In this document: positions 8,096-20,800 of the stretch, one piece after another
Layout of the letters: the number at the start of each line of letters is the position of its first letter
Position numbering within the stretch: position 1 is the stretch's first letter
Source of the DNA: Myxococcota bacterium
GTDB lineage: Bacteria; Myxococcota_A; UBA796; JAJRTE01
Length of the DNA stretch: 55,917 bases
NCBI GenBank assembly: GCA_024278455.1
Contig: JAJRTE010000202.1
Span: 1 to 55,917 of the forward strand
Direction: 5' to 3'
Made by a program: the position numbers and the translations under genes
The notes under the pieces: model-generated
The model's database searches: none
The model's input: the letters and a program-made list of their open reading frames with translations, nothing else
What the model was told of the DNA's origin: nothing

Positions 8096-9187
8096 TCAAT
8101 CGGTCACCGACGCGATGGTCCCGCCGCCGAGTACCGTGTCACCCTCATAGAAGACGACGGCCTGGCCAGGGGTGGCGGCCCGTTGCGGTTCGTCGAAGGT
8201 CACTTCCACCGCGCCGGCCCCGGCCGGCGATATCGTTGCCGGTGCTTCGTGGTGGCGATACCTGACCCGCGCTGCCGCCCGAATCGGCTTGGCCGGTGCG
8301 CCGATGGCAATCCAATTGACGCCAGTGGCGAGCAGGCGGCGCCGATACAGACGAGTTTCCGGACCCACAATCACGGCGTTGCGGTCCGGGTCCAGGGCGA
8401 GGACATAGAGGGGGGTTCCCGCGGCGACACCCAGCCCTCGCCGCTGTCCCACGGTGTAGCGGTGGGTACCATCGTGCTCGCCGAGAACCCGTCCCTTTTC
8501 GTCGAGGATGGGACCTGGGCAGGGGATGTCCTCGAACAACTGGTGGTAGCCGCCGGAGATGAAATCCTGGCTTTCGGTCTTGTCGGCGACCGGTAGGCCG
8601 CGTTTCCGTGCAAGCTCCCTGACCTGGCTCTTGGTGAGGTCGCCCAAAGGGAAGCGGGTCGTGGCGAGCTGCTCCTGGGTCAGCAGGTACAGGAAGTAGG
8701 ACTGGTCCTTGCGCCGATCCGATGCCTTCTTGAGGGCATACCGCCCGCGGGCGTCGTCGTGGACGACGCGGGCATAGTGTCCGGTGGCGAAGGAGTCTAC
8801 CGGGATGCCGATGTCACGCAACTGGCGCGGGATGCCCCCGAACTTGACGTGGCGGTTACAATAGACGCAGGGGTTCGGCGTCATGCCACCGCGGTAGCCG
8901 CGGACGAGGAAATCCAGCACGTCCCGGTTGTAGGCTTCGGCGAGGTCCACGACATGGAAAGGGATCCCCAGCAAGCGGGCGATGCGGGCGGCGTCCGCGA
9001 TGTCCTGTTCCTCCCCCGGGCCATAGCAGGCGTGGCGTCCTGTTTCGGCCGGAAGCGGGCGGCCATCCCAGATGCGCATGGTGACGCCCGCGACGTCGAG
9101 GCCCTGTTCAAGGAGGAGCGCTGCGGCAACGGCCGAATCGACGCCTCCACTCAGCCCGACAGCCACCCGCTGTATCCCGTGTGCCAT
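8096..9187 (-). CDS. mnmA: tRNA-specific 2-thiouridylase MnmA (variant cysteine pattern)
   Basis: The 363-aa protein has the PP-loop SGGVDS (13-18), NPCVYCN (105-111), ATGHYARV (135-141), KDQSYFLY and GQRRGLG segments of MnmA, which thiolates U34 of Lys, Glu and Gln tRNAs. C107 and C110 form a CxxC. The second catalytic cysteine of the Escherichia coli type, normally in an SxGICFI-like motif, is absent: here the motif reads ESQDFISGG. Extra cysteines are C54, in HACYGPGEEQDI, and C223. This suggests a distinct MnmA subgroup, perhaps dependent on an iron-sulfur cluster; that is inference. It lies 36 bp behind the TPR lipoprotein gene on the same strand and is probably co-transcribed with it. 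The start has a GGA ribosome-binding site. Confidence 0.9.
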   Translation of the reverse strand: MAHGIQRVAVGLSGGVDSAVAAALLLEQGLDVAGVTMRIWDGRPLPAETGRHACYGPGEEQDIADAARIARLLGIPFHVVDLAEAYNRDVLDFLVRGYRGGMTPNPCVYCNRHVKFGGIPRQLRDIGIPVDSFATGHYARVVHDDARGRYALKKASDRRKDQSYFLYLLTQEQLATTRFPLGDLTKSQVRELARKRGLPVADKTESQDFISGGYHQLFEDIPCPGPILDEKGRVLGEHDGTHRYTVGQRRGLGVAAGTPLYVLALDPDRNAVIVGPETRLYRRRLLATGVNWIAIGAPAKPIRAAARVRYRHHEAPATISPAGAGAVEVTFDEPQRAATPGQAVVFYEGDTVLGGGTIASVTD

Positions 9188-9223
9188 GTTGCGTTCCTTC
9201 GGCTGGCTCGCCGAACGGGGTGG

Positions 9224-10885
9224 TTACTTGTCCACCTTCCCCTTGTACTTGTCCTCCAGGAAGAAGTACTTTTTTGCCTTGGCGTAGGCTTTCCGGTCCA
9301 CTGCCAGGTTGCCCAGGTAGCGGTAGGCGTCCGCGTAGGTCTCGTCGAGTTCGACCACGCGTTCGAAGCTTGCCTGGGCCTCCTTTTTCTTGCCACTGTC
9401 GAACTGTGCGACGCCGAGGTAGTAGAAGGCGTCGGCGTTGTCTGGGCTGAGTTTGGTAGTCGCTTCGAACTGCTTGATTGCCTCGTCGAGCTGGTTGGAG
9501 TTGAAGAACACGACGCCGAGATTGAGGTGCGCTTCGGGATCGTCCATCCGGCCCTCGAGTGAGCGCTTGAGGGCTTCCGTGGCCTTTTCCGCTTCTCCGG
9601 CCTTGAAGTAGATCGCCCCGATCGCCTTGAGGATTTCGGGGTTGCCCGGATCGAGTTCGAGGGATCGCTCGAGGGTGGCGACCGCCTCGGTGTACATCTC
9701 CTTTCGGTCGTAAGCGCCGGCGAGGGCCTGGTAGATTCTCGGGTTCTCCTTGGCCGACGCGGCCCGTTCGAGGTTCTCGATGGCGGCGTCGAGGTTGCCG
9801 GTTTGCATGTAGAGCGCCCCGAGGTTTTCGTAGTAGCCGGACAGTTCGCCGGCGTCGAACTCGCTCGGTGGATTCTCCTCGAGGGCTTTCTTGAAGGCCT
9901 CGAGGGATGTCTGGCTCGTGTAGGGCACGAGCGAAGGATACGTCTTGAGCAGCGCCTCGTGCTCCTGGATGGACTCGTCGTACCGCTTCAGGTCGAGGTA
10001 GGCGAAGGCGAGTTCGCGGTGGACGAGGTGGTTCTGCGGCTGGATTTCCTCGAGGAGTTTGAGGAGTTCCACGGCCTCATCGTTCTTCTGGGCAGCCCTG
10101 AGTTCCCTGGTGCTCTGGAGGAAGACGAGAATACGGGTAGGGTCGTCGCGGAGAGGTTGGGCGAGTATGTCCTTGGCCTCTTGCACCCGGCCCGTGTTTG
10201 CCAGGACGATGCCCTTGGCGAGCAAGGCGTCGCCTTCGTCGGGGTCGTTGGCCAGGACCGCTTCTACCATTTTCAGGGCTTCTTCGTGGTTGTGTTCGAG
10301 GGCGGCGATCACGGCCCGTTCGGCCTCGAAGTCGATGTCGTTGGGGAACTTGAGTTGAACACCTTCTGCATTGGCCTGTTGCGCGGCCTGGGCCGGACTC
10401 CCGGTCGCCTCGATGATCCGGATCTTCAGCAGGAGACCCTCCTTGACGAGCTTCCGGCTGATCGGGTCTGCCAGGACGGTCTCGTAGTGCATCTTGACCA
10501 CGCGATCCGCCAGGTCGAAGGAGTCTCGCCCATTCGCCTGAAGCAGGTAGGCCCGGGCCAGGATGAGGTGGTAGCGGTCGGTGTTCTTGTCCAGGGACCC
10601 CTTGGACAAATCGATGGCCTTCTTGGCCTCCTTCTCCGCCTCGCTGTACCTGCCCAGCTTCAGATAGGCTTCCGCCAGCCCCGCGTGGGCGGCATCGTTG
10701 TCGCTCAGCTCGATCGATTCCTTGAACTTCTCCACCGCAGCCTGGGGTTGGTCCTGCTCCACGAGACGACCCCCCTCGCCCGCAAGCTGCGAGGCCTTGA
10801 TCATGGCGCACCCGGACGACACCAACAGGCCGAATCCAAGTACCACCAGCCCGGTCACGGGCATGAGCCAGTGCGCGTTCTTCAT
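9224..10885 (-). CDS. TPR-repeat lipoprotein
   Basis: The 553-aa protein has a lipoprotein signal with lipobox SSGC (acylated Cys26) and then tandem TPR units to the C-terminus, which is Lys-rich (AKAKKYFFLEDKYKGK). It is probably anchored in the outer membrane facing the periplasm, as an assembly or cell-envelope scaffold. I chose the ATG at 10885 because GAGGA lies 8 bp upstream; the ATG 15 bp earlier lacks such a site. It precedes mnmA by 36 bp and follows pgi by 151 bp, all on the minus strand. No specific partner can be named from the sequence. Confidence 0.82.
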   Translation of the reverse strand: MKNAHWLMPVTGLVVLGFGLLVSSGCAMIKASQLAGEGGRLVEQDQPQAAVEKFKESIELSDNDAAHAGLAEAYLKLGRYSEAEKEAKKAIDLSKGSLDKNTDRYHLILARAYLLQANGRDSFDLADRVVKMHYETVLADPISRKLVKEGLLLKIRIIEATGSPAQAAQQANAEGVQLKFPNDIDFEAERAVIAALEHNHEEALKMVEAVLANDPDEGDALLAKGIVLANTGRVQEAKDILAQPLRDDPTRILVFLQSTRELRAAQKNDEAVELLKLLEEIQPQNHLVHRELAFAYLDLKRYDESIQEHEALLKTYPSLVPYTSQTSLEAFKKALEENPPSEFDAGELSGYYENLGALYMQTGNLDAAIENLERAASAKENPRIYQALAGAYDRKEMYTEAVATLERSLELDPGNPEILKAIGAIYFKAGEAEKATEALKRSLEGRMDDPEAHLNLGVVFFNSNQLDEAIKQFEATTKLSPDNADAFYYLGVAQFDSGKKKEAQASFERVVELDETYADAYRYLGNLAVDRKAYAKAKKYFFLEDKYKGKVDK

Positions 10886-11036
10886 CAGGACATTCCTCAT
10901 GTTCTAGTTGCCGGTTGTTCCGGGAAGGACAGGAAACGTCGCCTCCTTTGAACTTGCGGAATATACCATCCTGTTCCGGTTCAGGGCAACCGATTTCACC
11001 CGTTTGCCCCTCTCCAGGCGCTCGAACGGCTGTCGT

Positions 11037-12641
11037 TCATGCCGCACCTCCACTGGATGCTTCCCGTGCGCCGTACACCTTGCCCGCAGGCAACCCATCC
11101 TTCACCACTCGAGCCCTTCCGTTCGCACAGAGGTGTTCCAGCACGTGATAAACCGTCTCGGCCTCGTCCGGGCTGCCAATCGACCCTGCCAGCTCCTCGA
11201 CGGTGCCGGAGGTGCCTTGCCGGAGCAGGGACAGCAGCCGCTTCTGGATGGCCACAACCCTCCCGGCCGCGCGCTTGCCGGCCTCCACTCCAGGCTGGTG
11301 GTAGGCGTTGATTCCTGCCAGGTGCGCGTACAGTCCCACCGCACGCTCGAACAGGGCGATGAGCGCGCCGAGCGAACGGGCGTCGACCCGCCGCAGCGTG
11401 ATGGTGATGGTATCCCGTCCGGCCTCGAGCAGCGCGCGGCGCGTGCCGAGGTGGAAGCCGGTCAGGTAGTCCCCGGACGTGACGCCCTCCTCCACCTCGA
11501 GTGTCTCGAGACCGTGGTGCGAGCGGTCCTCCAGCACATGGATGAAGGTCACGAAGAAGTTGTGGACGCCCTCCCTGAGTTGCTGCACGTAGGCATGTTG
11601 ATCGGTCGATCCCTTGTTGCCATACACGGTGAGTCCCTGGTGCACCGGTCGTCCCTGGAGGTCCAGTGCCTTGCCGAGCGACTCCATGACCAGTTGCTGA
11701 AGGTAGCGGCTGAACAAGGACAGCCTGTCCTTGTACGGGAGGATCACCATGTCCTTGGCGCCCCGTCCAGCGGTGCAATGATACCACATCGCGCTCAACA
11801 TGGCTGCCGGATTGCGTCGCAGGTCGGGCACCCTGGTGTGCCGGTCCATCTGCCGAGCGCCCTCGAGGAACGCCTGGATATCGATGCGCTGGAGAGCGGC
11901 CGGGAGGAGGCCGACCGGGCCCGTCACCGAGGTTCGGCCTCCCACCCAGTCCCACATGGGGAACGAGGCGAGCCACGCTTCCGATGTCGCGAGGCGATGC
12001 AATGCGCTGCCGGTCCCGGTGACCGCGACCGCTTGACGGGCGAAGGTCAGCCCGCTTCGCGCGCACCACTGCCTGGCCTCGAGCATCCCGTTTCTCGTCT
12101 CGCGCGTGCCGCCCGACTTCGAGACGACCACGATGAGCGTGCGGGCGAGGTCCGGACCGATGGCGTCGAAGACGCGGTCCATGCCGTCGGGATCGGTGTT
12201 GTCGATGAAGTGTATGGACAGGGGTGCGTCAGCCGTTCCCAGTGCGTCGGCAACGAGTTGGGGGCCAAGCGCTGACCCGCCGATACCGATCATGAGCAGA
12301 TGAGTGAATCGGTCGCCGGAGACCGGTGCGACGCGGCCGCTGTGAACGTCTGCGGCGAACCGCTCGATATTTGCCACGGTGCTCGAGATCGCATCCCGGA
12401 TTTCGGGGGCCGGCGCCAGGTCCGGGGCCCGGAGCCAGTAGTGTCCCACCATCCGATCCTCATCCGGGTTGGCGATGGCTCCTGCCTCGATGTCGTGCAT
12501 CTGGTCGAAGGCGGCCGACATGGGCCTTTCCATGACCTCGAGGTAGCCCGGTGGGAAGTTCACCTGGCTCACGTCGAGGGCCATGCCGAGATCCTGGTTC
12601 TCGACGAGGTATGCATTGAAGCGTGTCCACCGGTCGTGCAT
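11037..12641 (-). CDS. pgi: Glucose-6-phosphate isomerase
   Basis: The 534-aa protein shows phosphoglucose isomerase features: a sugar-phosphate-binding [11 protein letters not shown] segment, [12 protein letters not shown] (SIS domain), and a QLRE/HGLE region near the catalytic His and Glu. It interconverts glucose-6-phosphate and fructose-6-phosphate in the cytosol. AGGAG lies 11 bp before the ATG. The gene heads a minus-strand run followed by the TPR lipoprotein and mnmA. The gap 12642-12923 on its 5' side contains a run of eight T (about 12774-12781) but no convincing hairpin and no further gene. Confidence 0.93.
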   Translation of the reverse strand: MHDRWTRFNAYLVENQDLGMALDVSQVNFPPGYLEVMERPMSAAFDQMHDIEAGAIANPDEDRMVGHYWLRAPDLAPAPEIRDAISSTVANIERFAADVHSGRVAPVSGDRFTHLLMIGIGGSALGPQLVADALGTADAPLSIHFIDNTDPDGMDRVFDAIGPDLARTLIVVVSKSGGTRETRNGMLEARQWCARSGLTFARQAVAVTGTGSALHRLATSEAWLASFPMWDWVGGRTSVTGPVGLLPAALQRIDIQAFLEGARQMDRHTRVPDLRRNPAAMLSAMWYHCTAGRGAKDMVILPYKDRLSLFSRYLQQLVMESLGKALDLQGRPVHQGLTVYGNKGSTDQHAYVQQLREGVHNFFVTFIHVLEDRSHHGLETLEVEEGVTSGDYLTGFHLGTRRALLEAGRDTITITLRRVDARSLGALIALFERAVGLYAHLAGINAYHQPGVEAGKRAAGRVVAIQKRLLSLLRQGTSGTVEELAGSIGSPDEAETVYHVLEHLCANGRARVVKDGLPAGKVYGAREASSGGAA

Positions 12642-12923
12642 GGTCGTCTCGACTCCTGCGCGTTGTCAAACGAGGGGCAAATCGAAGCTCGATGTACCGG
12701 CACACGCCCCCGGCCGGCTCGAGGATGGCTCGATCGTCCCTATACTCGCCTGGACCCGACGCGACAACCACGTTTTTTTTCCGGAGCGGGCCACCGTCTT
12801 CGTCGCTGCTCGCCGGCGGGCGGAAAGATAGCGATTGCCAGTGCGCTCTCCCGGGACTACATTTGAGACATTTCGCCGGCCATCGAAGGAGAATCGTCGT
12901 CGTTCGCGAAGAGGTGGAGCAAC

Positions 12924-14012
12924 GTGGCGTCTCGAGACGAGACAGGCTTTGGAGCGCAGTTCGGGAACCGTCCGGGAGCATGGCACGCCGGCGGCACCTT
13001 CCCGGGTGGGCTCGCGCGGCTAAAGGAAACAGTATCCCGGCCGACTAGAGAGGGTGGGGCCATCGGGGTATCGTCCATGCACGCGCTGAGTCACATCGAG
13101 GGAGTCTACCCGGTCGGCGTCGATCCCGCGCTCCCCCGCCCGTTCGTCGGAATCGTCGGGGCGCTGCACGGGAACGAACGTTGCGGGCTGGCCGTGGTGG
13201 AGGGGTTGCGCGACCCGGAGCACCCCATCCGGCGCGCGTTGCGTTTCGGAACCCTGGTGCTCATTCACGGAAACCCCGAGGCGACCCGGGTCTGCCGGCG
13301 GCACACGCCCGATGGTGCCGACCTGAACCGGCTGTTCGACTTTTCCTTCGCGCACACGATGCCCAGGCACGCCTGGGGCAGCGAACACTACCGGGCGCTC
13401 GCCCTTCGCCCGGTGATCGAATCCCTCGACGCCGTGCTGGACCTCCATTCGGCCACCGCCGCGACCGAGCCTTTCGCCATCGTTCAGGGCCCGTTCGTTC
13501 CCCTGGCCGCTCGTCTCGGGTGTGCTTGCGTCACGTTCGGTTGGGATCGGCCGGCCATTCTGAGCAGGAACATGCTTTGCAGCCCGGTCAGCAATCGGTA
13601 TCAACCCGCCGTGGCCGTGGAATGCGGCCAGCACGAGGATCCGGCGGCCATCGAGACCGCTTTCGAAGTGACCGAGCGCTTTCTCGAGGTCCTGGGCATG
13701 ATTCCCCCGCTGAAGACGCACCGGGACGCGGCGCGGACTCGGACGATCGAGGTCGCGTTTCGGGTAGCGAAACCCAACCCAGCGTTCCAGTTCACCCGGC
13801 CTTTCGCCGGCTTCGACCGCGTCCGAAAGGGTGAGATCCTGGGGCGCGGTGGGGGGGTCGATTTGGTGGCATCCGACGACTTCGTGGTCCTGCTTCCCAA
13901 CGACGGCGTTGCAGTGGGTGAGGACCTCCTGTTCCTGGGGAAGGAACGGCAGATTCTCGATGGGGTTTCCTCGGATTGGCCGGACAGCCGGTCAGACCGG
14001 GACGTGGCATAG
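12924..14012 (+). CDS. Succinylglutamate desuccinylase/aspartoacylase-family zinc hydrolase
   Basis: The zinc-site motif GALHGNE (HxxE) is followed by the NPEA and ADLNRLF segments and by LDLHSAT, which supplies the second zinc His. This matches the AstE/AspA carboxypeptidase-like amidohydrolase fold. The family removes N-acyl groups from amino acids; the substrate here is unknown. From the GTG at 12924 the protein has 362 aa, and GGAG precedes this codon by 5 bp. An ATG at 13077 gives 311 aa starting just before the fold and may be the true start, because the first 51 residues look non-conserved. The C-terminal part carries a biotinyl/lipoyl-like beta domain around GEILGRGGG. There is no signal peptide. 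Confidence 0.8.
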   Translation: MASRDETGFGAQFGNRPGAWHAGGTFPGGLARLKETVSRPTREGGAIGVSSMHALSHIEGVYPVGVDPALPRPFVGIVGALHGNERCGLAVVEGLRDPEHPIRRALRFGTLVLIHGNPEATRVCRRHTPDGADLNRLFDFSFAHTMPRHAWGSEHYRALALRPVIESLDAVLDLHSATAATEPFAIVQGPFVPLAARLGCACVTFGWDRPAILSRNMLCSPVSNRYQPAVAVECGQHEDPAAIETAFEVTERFLEVLGMIPPLKTHRDAARTRTIEVAFRVAKPNPAFQFTRPFAGFDRVRKGEILGRGGGVDLVASDDFVVLLPNDGVAVGEDLLFLGKERQILDGVSSDWPDSRSDRDVA

Positions 14013-14193
14013 GCTTCTCCCATGGCCGGGGTCGTCCCGGCCACTTGCCCGCCGTCCTTTTCTCCGGTGCTCGCCCCGGAGACCGCCCACGCGGCGCAGC
14101 GACACGAGAATCGAATGAGAAGGCGGTGGCACGCGATGCGGCGTCGAGCGGGGGGAGCCGCCGCTCGGAAGGATGAAGGGACCCCGAGCCATT
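14005..14193 (+). repeat. Dispersed repeat, copy A
   Basis: This stretch matches 17517-17694 in the same orientation. Shared blocks include GCAGCGACACGAGAATCGA, a GTCGAG-plus-G-run-plus-AG(C/T)CGCCGC block, and GGAAGGATGAAGGG. It begins in the last codons of the upstream gene and lies in the otherwise empty gap 14013-14434, where I see no gene. The two copies bracket katG and the HTH gene. Confidence 0.75.
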
Positions 14194-14434
14194 CGGGCTC
14201 AACAAGTGCTCTTGACGGCAGAAAGGTACAGGCATACGGTCAGTGAGAGGTTGCGACGCCTGGCCGCACGCAGGATGGAAGCCTTTGAGAAAGGGCCCGG
14301 AGGGTCGCCGGGCGTCCAGCGAACGGGTGCTGTGGGTGGGTATCGGAAGGCACGAGCCTCCGTCCGGTCACTCGAGGACAGCGCGGGGATTGGCCCTACC
14401 ATGCCGAACCACGCATGTCCCGCTCATACCGTGA

Positions 14435-16645
<2,211 letters not shown>

Positions 16646-16880
16646 TCATTCCCTTTCTTGTTTCATTGTCCTCTCGTCTCGAGGCACAAGGATTGGCGAC
16701 CTCACCCGTTACTCAGCCCCTCCCTTCCTCATCCTCTCCACCAGCGTGTGATCGTTTCGTCCTCGCCCCGTAACAGCATCACAGCCTAACAGCAATCAGA
16801 GAGAGGATCCATGAAAGAACCGCCTCCCCCGGTCCCACGAGGTGACGTTCGCGCTGTCACCAGGAAAATAACACTTGTGG

Positions 16881-16889
16881 ATACTATAG
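16881..16889. promoter_or_regulatory. Operator-like 9-mer on the katG side
   Basis: ATACTATAG differs by one base from ATACCATAG at 16962-16970, 81 bp away. Read on the minus strand it contains TATAGT, a possible -10 element for katG, though its -35 region is poor. The whole gap 16643-17046 is otherwise empty of genes. Confidence 0.3.
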
Positions 16890-16933
16890 CTACACCAACT
16901 GGGTTGACACTGTAATTTTTTTATGAACTGGTA

Positions 16934-16963
16934 TTGACCCCGGCAGGCTGGCGTGACTATGAT
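16934..16963 (+). promoter_or_regulatory. Candidate promoter of the HTH gene
   Basis: TTGACC (16934-16939) and TATGAT (16958-16963), spaced by 18 bases, lie about 85 bp upstream of the HTH start in an AT-rich patch. A second TTGACA at 16904-16909 has no matching -10. Confidence 0.45.
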
Positions 16964-16971
16964 ACCATAGT
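16956..16971. promoter_or_regulatory. Perfect inverted repeat over the -10 of the HTH gene
   Basis: ACTATG-ATAC-CATAGT is a perfect palindrome with 6-bp arms and overlaps the proposed -10. Its position fits an autoregulatory operator for the adjacent XRE-type protein. Confidence 0.45.
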
Positions 16972-17046
16972 GCAACGGACAGCCAGACTCCGGTTCGACA
17001 ATGGTGTGCTCCAGGCGCACTTCGACCGAGGCCCAGGAGGCGTGCC

Positions 17047-17355
17047 GTGAGGATGACGCCGAGACGCATTCGATACGTGCGAAAACGACTCGGGCTCTCT
17101 CAGGCCCAGCTTGGCCGATTGCTCAACGTCCACCAGACGTTGATAAGTCACTGGGAGCACGGAAGCCGGACTCCCGACGAGTATCAGCAGGAGCAGCTTC
17201 TCCATCTCTACGAGTCGGTGTTGAAACTCGACGAAAATGGCCAGCAAAAGTTCCAGACCCTGGTCGCTCAGGGTCTCGTGGCAGGGGCGCTCGCGTTTCT
17301 GATCGCCGTTGGTATCGGCCTTGTGGCAGGAGACGATCCGGACCAGGGCCCATGA
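17047..17355 (+). CDS. XRE-family HTH protein with C-terminal membrane anchor
   Basis: The 102-aa protein has a helix-turn-helix at about residues 13-45 (LGLSQAQLGRLLNVHQTLISHWEHG) and a single hydrophobic helix at about 76-95 (LVAGALAFLIAVGIGLVAG). It would be a DNA-binding protein tethered to the inner membrane by its tail. AGGAGG lies just upstream; the GTG at 17047 or the ATG at 17053 could start it. It is divergent from katG across a gap with a palindrome and two similar 9-mers, so autoregulation and control of katG are plausible but unproven. Confidence 0.8.
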   Translation: MRMTPRRIRYVRKRLGLSQAQLGRLLNVHQTLISHWEHGSRTPDEYQQEQLLHLYESVLKLDENGQQKFQTLVAQGLVAGALAFLIAVGIGLVAGDDPDQGP

Positions 17356-17516
17356 GGTGGTGCACAGGGATAAGCACACCGAGCAACCAGAACAACAAGC
17401 CCTACCGAGTTTCCCGATGATGTCGCCGTTGGGGAGGGAGTTCGCGCCATGAGGGCCATAAGTCTGCGTTTTTTCACGCGACTGGAAGCTGCATCCACTG
17501 TGAAGACACCTCGTCT

Positions 17517-17694
17517 GCGACATACTTCGCCGTGGGCGTCTCGGGCGCCCACCCGCCGCCCTCGTCGCCGGTGCCCGCCCCTGATTCCCCCCATGCGGTG
17601 CAGCGACACGAGAATCGAGAGAACGGGGGCAAGTGGGCTGCGGAGTCGAGTGGGGGGAGTCGCCGCGTGGAAGGATGAAGGGATTTCGTGCCAT
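17517..17694 (+). repeat. Dispersed repeat, copy B
   Basis: This is the second copy of the element at 14005-14193, in direct orientation, with scattered substitutions and small indels. It lies in the 474-bp convergent gap between the HTH gene and the giant Rhs-type gene (17356-17829), where I find no convincing gene. Confidence 0.75.
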
Positions 17695-17829
17695 CCTGGC
17701 TTGCGCCGTCGAGCACAGGTCCGGCGGGTGCGCCTGTTTCGTAGCGTGACGGCGCACCCGTTGGCGGGCCGTGGAATCTGTCGGGGTCACGGCACGGGGA
17801 TGGCCGGCGGCACGCAGGTCTGGAGAAGG

Positions 17830-20800
17830 TCAGAACGTGGTCCCATAGCACCCACCGACCGCTGCCTTGGCGGTTATCCCGTAGGTGCCCGTGGAGGATT
17901 CCACTCCCATTGAGCCTCTGTCGCCGTAGTCGCCGGCGACACCCCAGATCGCGTTGTATTTGTTCTCGGAAACGCTGTACGTGCCACCAGCCGTTGCTGC
18001 GCCAATCCCGGCGACGGCAAACAGAGTGACATCCCCGGACCATTTGCAGTCCGAGTAGCTCCGCGTGCCGCTGACCCCTACCGTCAGTGCCCCGGCTCTG
18101 AATGCCACCTCCGCGCTGTAGTAGACCTCGGTCTCGCCAGGTTTTCCAAAGGCGTTGTAAGAGACGCTTTGTCCCATCCCTACGCCCACTTCCCCGCAGA
18201 CCGACACCCCACTCTTATCGATGCACAAAGTAGCTCCACCGCCGATCCCCATGAACCATGATCCACCGAGACAGATCAGCCCCATGGGGTCGCGGAGGGT
18301 CACCGGGCTGTTCCCCACATACACGAAGAGGTTGGCCTGTGCCCCGGCGAACCGGATGGGGTCTCGAGCCGTCCAGCGGCCGGCCTCCGGGTCGTAGTCC
18401 CGGAAGCCGAAGCGGAGCAGGCCGGTATCCGGGTCGAGGAGGCCGCCGGCGAACCCGATGTGGAGCACGAAGTCGGGGTTCGTGTCGGCAAGCACCGCTC
18501 CGAAGGCATCACGGTCGATGCGCTTGACGATGTTGCCGTCCGCGTCCGCGACCACCAGGGGGCTGCTCACCTGGTCTGCGCCAACGAAGTACCAGTCCGA
18601 GCCCCTTTGGAAGGCGAACAGGCGATCCTCCTCGTCGTAGTAGTAGAAGGTGAGTGTTCCCGAAGGATCTCTCACCGCGGTCACCTGGGCGGGTTTCCCC
18701 GGGTTGCCGTACAGGTAGGTGGTCGTTCCCTCCGGGCCGGTCCGCGTGACGCGGCGGCCGAGCCCATCGTAGGTATAGCTGACCGTTCGGCCGTCCGCCA
18801 GGTCGGCGCGGATCAACTCTCCTTGCCTGGTGTAAGTGAAGCTGTCGTCGCCTCGAGTCGTCATGAACCCGTCCGCGTCGTAGGTGTAGGTGAGGTCGCC
18901 TCGAGCCAGCAGCCGGTCCGCGCTGTCGAACTCAGCGGCCTCCGCGGGGTCGTCGCCCCGTTGCCGGCTCACCCGGTTGCCATTCTCGTCATAGGCATAG
19001 GCCTCGACCACGGTGTCCCCGTCGCGAACCTCGAGGAGCTGGCCGTCCGGATCATAGACGTAGTCCAGTGTGCGCATCACTCCTCCGAGCGTCTCGACCC
19101 GGGAAACGATGCGGCCGGTGTCGTCGTGCGCCACCTGGAGTTCGTAGATGGGTGCCCCCGCGACGCGCAGTGTGTTGCCCTCGAAGCGGCCGAGGTCGTC
19201 GTAGAAGTAGTCCTGTACCATCCCTTCCCCGGTCAGAGAGGAGGGGGCGCCGCTCGGACCGTTCCGGTCGATGGAGAATGGGCCGACTCCGACAAGAAGC
19301 CCGTCCTCGTCTCGTGGCAGGGGTATCCAGGGCAGGCTGTCGAGTTGGAGGCCGACCAGGAAGAAGTTGTCGTCATACTCGTACACGAAGGTGTCGCGCG
19401 TGCTGGTATCGATGTCGACCCGGGTGACGATGTGGCCGTCGTAACCAAATGTCATTGCGGTGGTTTCCGAGCCGTCCTCCACTCGGAGGAGCCGGTGCAC
19501 CCGCTCGGTGCCGTCGTCGTACTCGAACACGATGCTCCCCCCGTCGTAGTCGGTGGAGGAGATCCGGCCCGAGTCGTCGAAGGTGCTGTCCACGGAAGCT
19601 CCGCTGGGGAGGAGGAGGCGCACGATTTGCCGGTCCCGGTTGTAGTGGGTTTCGTGGGCTCCTTCGGAGGGCGGCGTATAGCTCGCCTCGAGGCCGATGG
19701 GCGTGTAGGTCGTTTCGTGCACAGCGCCGCTGGGCATGATGAGCTGGGTGCGGTTGCCGTTGGCGTCGTAGACGAATCTGTACTCGAGGCCGCTGGGGAG
19801 TATGGATCGAAGGAGGTGGCCCGCGTCGTCGTGCTCGAAGGTGACCGTGTAGCCGGCGGCGTCGGTCTGGTACGCGAGCCATGACCTCGAGTCGTAGGTG
19901 AAGGCCCAGCTCATGGGACCTTGCCGAATCTCTATCAGCCGGCCGTCATCGTCGTAGGCGTAGCTCAAGGGGGTGAAGTCAGGGTCGAAGGTGAATTCTG
20001 AGACGTGACCGGCGCTGTCGAAGGTGATGGAGCGTGTGCGTCCTTCCGCAGTGACGAGTTCGTAGGTCCGGCTGGTTCTGTCGAACGTTGCCTCGAATCG
20101 GCGGTCGTTGACCTCCACGCGTTCCCACAGCACGTTGAGGCTGAGCGGGTTGTCATAGTCGAAGAGGTAGGCTTCGCGGGTGCGGACAAGGAAGTTGTTG
20201 AGGCCGTCCGGCGTACGGACGGTTCTGTTCGCCACGAAGGGAGCGGCCATGCCCCACCTGGGGTCGGAGCCGAAATGCTTTTCAGCGGTCGTCCCGTCCG
20301 GCGCGGTCAGGATTTCGGTGTTGTCGCCGTCACGCACGGCTTCCAGGACGGCCCCCGTTGGCATCGTCATGGTTCTGGTGCGCTGGAGTGGGTCAGTGTC
20401 ACGTTCGGTCCGGTAGGTGGTGGTGAGGCCTTCGGGGCTGGTGACGGCCACCTCGCTGATGGCGTCGGAGATGTCGGTCTGGGCCAGGGTTTGGGTCGCG
20501 CCGGTGGGGTCGGTGTCCTGGATGAGCCTTCCGTCGGTGTCATAGGTGTAGGTGTAGGTGTTGCCCTCGGGATCAGTCATCGAGGTCATGAGGCCGTTCG
20601 AGTAGGTGAAGGTGTAACGGCGGCCCGATGGGTCGGTGTAGGCAGCGAGGTATCCGTCCTCCGCCGGTGTCAAGTTGGTGGACAGCCCGAAGGGGGAGAC
20701 GATGGCCAGGGGGGCGCCGGATGAGTCGCGTTCGATGGTCGTCTCCTGCCCGTTGCGATCGACGACGGTCACGAGCAGTCCCTGCTCGTCGTACTGGAAG

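Noticed and set aside
12774..12781. Run of eight T as a rho-independent terminator
   Set aside because: No stable hairpin precedes it on either strand, and it lies upstream of pgi rather than after a gene.
17830..18270. C-terminal tail of the giant Rhs protein as a named toxin
   Set aside because: It shows no recognisable catalytic motif; its Gly/Ser/Tyr content fits a beta-rich domain, so a toxin activity is not claimed.
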